Assembly (NCBI RefSeq): GCF_963169125.1
Contig: NC_084794.1
Coordinates: 224,189,409 to 224,253,408 of the forward strand
Origin: Humulus lupulus
Taxonomy: Eukaryota; Streptophyta; Magnoliopsida; Rosales; Cannabaceae
Direction of reading: 5' to 3'
DNA length: 64,000 nt
Shown in pieces: positions 59,178 to 64,000 of this stretch. Made by a program: the position numbers and the translations under genes. Below the pieces are notes generated by a model. It did no database searches. It worked only from the letters and a program-made list of their open reading frames with translations, and was not told the origin of the DNA. Position 1 is the stretch's first letter. Every line of letters starts with the position of its first letter.

Positions 59178-60109
59178 TGATCCTATAGTGAAAATGCACT
59201 GCACGAAAATGACAATATAATTGATAACCAACATGAAAAAACCAGCAACTTTTTCAAAACTAGTAATCTTGGGGCAAATCCAAAAGCACGAAAGGCATGC
59301 AAAATATTAAAGTAACTTGTGAACACATCAAATTGATATGAGCAATAGAACCTAAAATGAGAGAACCACCTTCAGTGTGAAATTATTATAAGACTACAAA
59401 AGTTTCAAACAAATGAGTAATGAGTGCAGATGACAGGAGAGGGTGCTTTTTCAATCTCAAAATAGACTGATAACATTTGTGAGAACCACATACAAATAGA
59501 AAAACTAAAACAAATCTCCTCCATTGGAGCTAGTGCTGCTCTCAATTTTATTCCTTGAATATTGAAATTTTGCTCCATATAAATAATGTTACATGCTGAA
59601 ACATTTATGGGTGTTTACAATTCAGTCTCATAATTGTATTTCAAACCAATTGGAGATTCATTCATAGGAAAGTTTTGTATGACTAAAATGGTTGCAAACC
59701 AAAGAAAGAAAGAGATAATGATGCAAAATGATTGACAATATATATGACAAAATAAATTACTTCTTGGATGTATGAACTTTGACTCTAACAATATAATATA
59801 ACTCTCAGTAACTGAGCTTAAATAAATGAAAAGTCATTTTTATTTAACCACTCCAACTCTCTATAAATGAGCTTAGATATATATAGTTTGGTTTCTTATA
59901 TTCCTTAGAATATATAGGCATATCATATATTTGATCCATAACCTATACTCAATAACACAAAAAATCATACCGCATATAAATACATATATATGACTTTCTC
60001 AATCTTCTAAATATATTCACAGTCCTTATAATATGAAACAAGTTAAAAACATACATATATAAAATAGTTCAATTTCACTACAAGAAAAAATGCTTTTAAT
60101 AACACCAAA

Positions 60110-60430
60110 AATGTGTTATCAAAACCTACGATAACACTTTCTGATGTGTTAAGACAGACTATGTTATCGTAGGTCATGGTACTTTACATAACACTTTATC
60201 AGTGTTATACAGATGTGTTATTGTACTGTCAACGATAACACAATTTCTGTGTTATTTTAATATATAGATAAGTGTTGAATTATGTTATTTATAGTCGATA
60301 CTATAACACTTTTTTTGTGTTATACTACACTTTAGTATAACACATTTTTTGTGTTATACTACACTTTACTATAACACATTTTTTGTGTTATATAATGAAG
60401 TTTGCATAACATAATTCTTTGCATAAAAAG
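60110..60430. repeat. Subterminal palindromic repeats of CACTA element B
   Basis: tgtgttatactacacttta and its complement alternate in head-to-head pairs (60310-60395), forming hairpins with tgtgttata/tataacaca stems. The arrangement matches 53030-53120 in element A. Confidence 0.8.
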
Positions 60431-60830
60431 TGTTATTGTAATATATATTATAACTCAATTTTCGTATTATTGTTATATTTAGATATATTTAAATTCTCAT
60501 TATATATTTTATTTATATTACACTAATTTATTCTATTATATTTTAATTTTTTTTATATAATTAAAATTAGCTTTCTAATATATACTAGCATCATCAAATG
60601 AACTTGATTTTCAAATAACAAAAAGTAAGAACATTCTACATTGAATTAACAATCCACAATTTAGTTTAAAACATTCAACACTGTCATCAACAACAAAATA
60701 TTCTATAAGTATTCAAGGAGTCTAAAAGTTCTAAAAGTTACTACTTTCAACACAAAGAAATAAACAAAGTTACTACTTTCAAGGAGTCTTAAGTATCATT
60801 TTATACTTCGCTTGTCATATCTGCAAAATA

Positions 60831-63120
60831 AACAAAGAAATATTTTATTGTTATTATCTAGCATCACAAATTACTTCAAGAAGCTGAAAACGAGTTATTA
60901 GTTCAGGTCATAATAAATACAACACAAAAGGTCACCTTAGTTTGATTCCTTTAGGCGTGTATTATTTGGCTCTGAAGAGAGGAGAAGAGGCAGCTGAGGA
61001 AGAAGAAGTTAATGTCAGACTACAAATTTTTTACACTTTGAGTGTGCATGTGCGGTCCAAGAACTAAAGCAATAGAGAGTCACATATATACACATATATA
61101 CTAAAGCAAGAAAAATGCTGAAGTTTCAATAACAGTACGTGTTTGACAAATATTATATTTAAAATAGTGGTAATATTGTGAATTCTGTGATATTTAGTAG
61201 AGTTATTTATATATATCATGCTAGCTAAAAAAATGTCATTTGGGGCATATCCTAACTTTTTATGTCCAGACTGATTCTATTTTGTTCAATTGTTAAATAT
61301 CTTTGCTGATTCAATTGAATAAGATTCCCATTTTTCTTAAAAAGAAAACTTCAAATGGATCTAACTATGAGAACCTTGGCCAAAATAATAGTTAGGAATG
61401 AACAGGATTACACAGTGAAATGAAACTCAACCATTTTATTATATAGCAATGCCAGAGCCAATCAGAATCGGATAAGTTTTAATATCCAAGTAATTAACAA
61501 GCTGTGCAATATGTAATCAAGAGTCTCCTGACTTTAACACAACTAAACTGGTCTTAACCAACTGCTTTTAACTAAACTAACTATTCTCCACTGTACTATT
61601 TCATGATATTATGATTTTTATTGCATTGAAACTTGGAATTGTATCTTCAATATGCCATGAACAAAATTTATTTATTTTTTTAAATAAAATGTCGGACTTA
61701 CCAAGGAGAAAAAGCATCATAAGAGAATCATATGCTGACAAAATAACTAACAATACAATGTCTGAAATAAAAAGAACATGAGAAACCAAACTGAAAAGGC
61801 CACAGAACACAATAGCTAACAAACTAAACAACATGGCAAGCAAGCTCAAACAACCAAAAATAAAAGTTGGACAAAAGTACAGAGTCGTTATTAAGACGAG
61901 GAAAAGTAAATTCAAACAGAAAAAATATTCAGCTTTTGACAGCATATATCTACTAGCCTAGTTCTTTTTATGAGGTTATGTAATAGTTGCTGAGTAAGAT
62001 ATTTAATATTCATTTCCATAGTGGGTAACTTGAGATATCATTCTCTTAATCAAAATGCTTAAGTGAGTTTATTAAAAAATAATTAAAAGTTTGGTCAAAT
62101 GTAACCCAATAATTCAGCATTGAAAGTTGAAACATACAAGTCCATTAAAATCAAAAGAGTACACCACAAAGAAAACAGAGTACTCAACTCAGCAGTAAAA
62201 ACAGTACTCAACTCAGCAATAAAAACAAAGAAAAATTACCATCATAGTAAGCCAAAAGGCTACATAATATTTATTATTTGAAGAACTACATAATATATAT
62301 GCAATACATATATATATATATAAAAGCCAGACTCTACTCTACCCTACTATTCTCAAGTCATTAACATGTTTTTGAAATCCAAACTTTATTTCTTCTCTGT
62401 CTTTCTGAAACATAGAGCATAAATCCTACTTGATTACAAGGATTCTATTTATTCCTTGTTTGGTAGTATTTGTCCCAACTCCCAAAAGCATTCTGCTTCC
62501 CCAGAAATATCACAGGCTTTATTCTTAACTTAAACAGAAAGTAATTAAAACCTTCTTTATAAACCCAGCAGCATTTCAATTTAATCTTTCACTTTTCTAA
62601 GTTAGCACGAAAAAAAAACTATATAGTTTCACCATTGTACCAATAAATATATATATGTAGACATATGCCTATCTACAACATAAACGGGGCATCATATGGC
62701 TTGTATTGGAGTAACTAATAACAAAAGACTAACAGAGCAACAATCTACACAAAACCCACACTGCAGACAACACAATAACACTAAATAGCAAACCAGATGG
62801 GTCTCAAATCAAGCTATCTATGCATAACATAAAAACTAAAACAAGAACACAAGAAGAAACACCTCAACGAATTATCACAAACACAGAGAAGGGTCAATAG
62901 TTTCAGCTGAACATAAATATTACGATTTAGTACAATTGAATAAAAATAATTCATCATTGAAAGATTCCATGAATATGTCAATGGTATGTGTATAAGTTGT
63001 CTTTATGCACACTTTTCTCTTTAATGTAACTTTGACCATGTTTGTTCATCTTTGAATTTTCATAATTGAGATTAATTCACCATTTTGACCCTTAAAAATT
63101 TCTAACTGTGATTTTTACAG
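60831..63120. other. AT-rich interior of element B
   Basis: No gene is supported. A 22-bp phrase with gtactcaactcagca is repeated at about 62180 and 62204. An open frame of 114 codons on the minus strand (61601-61945) is hydrophobic but looks like the complement of A-rich sequence; I do not call it. Confidence 0.5.
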
Positions 63121-63168
63121 AGGTTTTCCTGTTTGGCTAAAGTATGTTCCTGGTATGAGCCTTTTAAG
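63121..63168 (+). pseudogene. Beta-galactosidase (GH35) exon fragment
   Basis: After a tttttacag acceptor the sequence reads GFPVWLKYVPG and, after a short internal deletion that shifts the frame, EPFK directly before a GT donor. GFPVWLKYVPG...EPFK is a signature of plant family-35 beta-galactosidases, cell-wall enzymes that remove galactose from polysaccharides. In the intact family about half a dozen further residues sit between these blocks. Both splice signals lie where an exon of such a gene would have them. No other exons are visible nearby, so this is a broken captured piece. Confidence 0.75.
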
Positions 63169-64000
63169 GTTTCCTTCACTCATTTTATTTGTATGTTCCA
63201 GTGAGAAAGACTTGCAAGAGATTTTATAGATTGGCAGTTAAATAAGCACACAAATGGCAGCATTACATTTGTGTTTTTACTCATATCCAGTTTTACGGAG
63301 TTCTTAAGGAAATTCTGCTATAATGCATGAAAGAAAACCTACACACATCTACTTAATTTATCTTGACAAGTATAAACATTACCAAGCCTATTCAAGAAGT
63401 AGCAACCTCAAGATATCAACCATTGAAATTGCAACTCCTGGAAAAACAGAAAAGGTATTTACCTCAATGTATAGAACACTAGAATGTAAATAATTATGTA
63501 AAATGTAAATAAAAGAAAAAAAATTATAACATTCTATCTCTGTAAACAAGTAAGGTTTCCACTAGAATCTTCAGTGAACTAGAATGGTGTTATCCTATCT
63601 CATTGTAATCTAGATATCTAAATTTAACATAACATATACTCTTTTCAGAATCTACATGTCATGTTTAACTATTCTATTTTCAGCTACAGTATTAATTCAA
63701 CCATCTTGACTACTATAATATTATACCCAGAAAATTACATTACATGGACTCATACCAATTTTAATGAAAGTTATATTATTTAGAGCATGTACTAAGTTTC
63801 CTATATTGAGGGACACTCTAAGAGACAAATTTGTATTATATGTAAGGAAAATTGGACTGAAGAAAATTACATAGAAAAAATCAAACCACGCTTCAAAACA
63901 AGATATTCACATCCATCTCAATTCGCTATGACCAGTTAATTCAGTCCAAGACACAAATTTTTCTGCTTAAATAATTAGGCTGCTTCAAACAATAAAACGA
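63169..64000. other. AT-rich sequence to window end
   Basis: No further gene piece or transposon end is recognised. Confidence 0.5.

Larger units (their letters stand above)
52785..60075 (+). mobile_element. CACTA-type element A, left end and interior
   Basis: The left end reads caatacaagaaaaaaatg, one base from the CACTA signature shown by the related copy at 60076. From 52785 to about 53440 the two copies are similar throughout. The insertion cuts gag directly after EEWWKQ. No right terminus (the complement of the CACTA end) was found before 60076, so the extent given is to the start of the second copy and is provisional. No transposase was recognised. The interior is AT-rich and contains a clathrin heavy chain exon. 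Confidence 0.7.
60076..64000 (+). mobile_element. CACTA-type element B, left end and interior (continues past window)
   Basis: It starts cactacaagaaaaaatgc, a canonical CACTA terminus, followed by the same palindromic subterminal repeats as element A up to about 60720. The preceding 3 bp are ttt. No right terminus occurs before 64000. Similarity to element A persists to about 60800 with small deletions, after which the two interiors differ. The interior contains a beta-galactosidase exon fragment. No transposase is recognised. Confidence 0.8.

Noticed and set aside
61601..61945. Hydrophobic open frame of 114 codons on minus
   Set aside because: It looks like a membrane protein, but the plus strand is A-rich and the Leu/Phe/Ile content follows from composition. 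No homologous motif, promoter or neighbours support it.

Overview
This is a stretch of a plant nuclear genome, almost certainly a eudicot. The evidence is the AT-rich intergenic sequence, the plant Ty3/gypsy lineages (Tat, chromovirus, Athila-like), a Ty1/copia remnant, CACTA transposons, a tRNA-derived SINE, and broken exons of plant genes (patellin, clathrin heavy chain, GH35 beta-galactosidase, a SAC-domain phosphatase). I see no complete, intact host gene. The species cannot be named from what is visible.

Layout. 1-1080 is a 90/100-bp minisatellite grading into degenerate repeats. 1101-1788 (minus) holds three adjacent exons of a patellin-like gene, broken by a frameshift. 2018-2386 is an AT-rich fold-back. 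3975-24085 (minus) is one old Tat-lineage Ty3/gypsy element with 0.89-kb LTRs, decayed gag, protease, RT, two RNase H domains and integrase, plus an antisense intron-bearing ORF remnant near its 3' LTR. It is split by a CACTA transposon (10255-13162, TSD TAA) and two solo LTRs (13651-15682 and 21284-23316, the latter with TSD TAAGA). 24405-36690 (minus) is a truncated chromovirus. Its LTR was hit by a solo LTR (24986-29856, TSD ACTTC), which was itself hit by a deleted copia element (25232-28058, TSD CATGT). Its RT was hit by an Athila-like solo LTR (34679-36569, TSD GGTGC).

36691-37801 is a short non-transposon interval with a SAC-domain exon fragment and a GC-rich block. 37802-49785 (plus) is a second chromovirus. 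Its 5' LTR contains a 2.6-kb solo LTR (TSD CCGCT), its catalytic residues are mutated, and its 3' LTR is clipped at both ends. 49786-52784 is a second Tat fragment arranged internal-LTR-internal, with a SINE in the left part. From 52785 to the end lie two related CACTA-type left ends in the same orientation (52785 and 60076). The sequence behind them carries a clean clathrin heavy chain exon and a beta-galactosidase exon fragment, as expected for transduplicated host-gene pieces.

Taken together this is a nested-transposon block rather than a gene region. Every coding sequence seen is a relic. The most notable signals are the captured exons behind CACTA ends, the spliced antisense gene inside the Tat element, and clusters of short GC-rich or AT-rich self-complementary words in four different LTR families.
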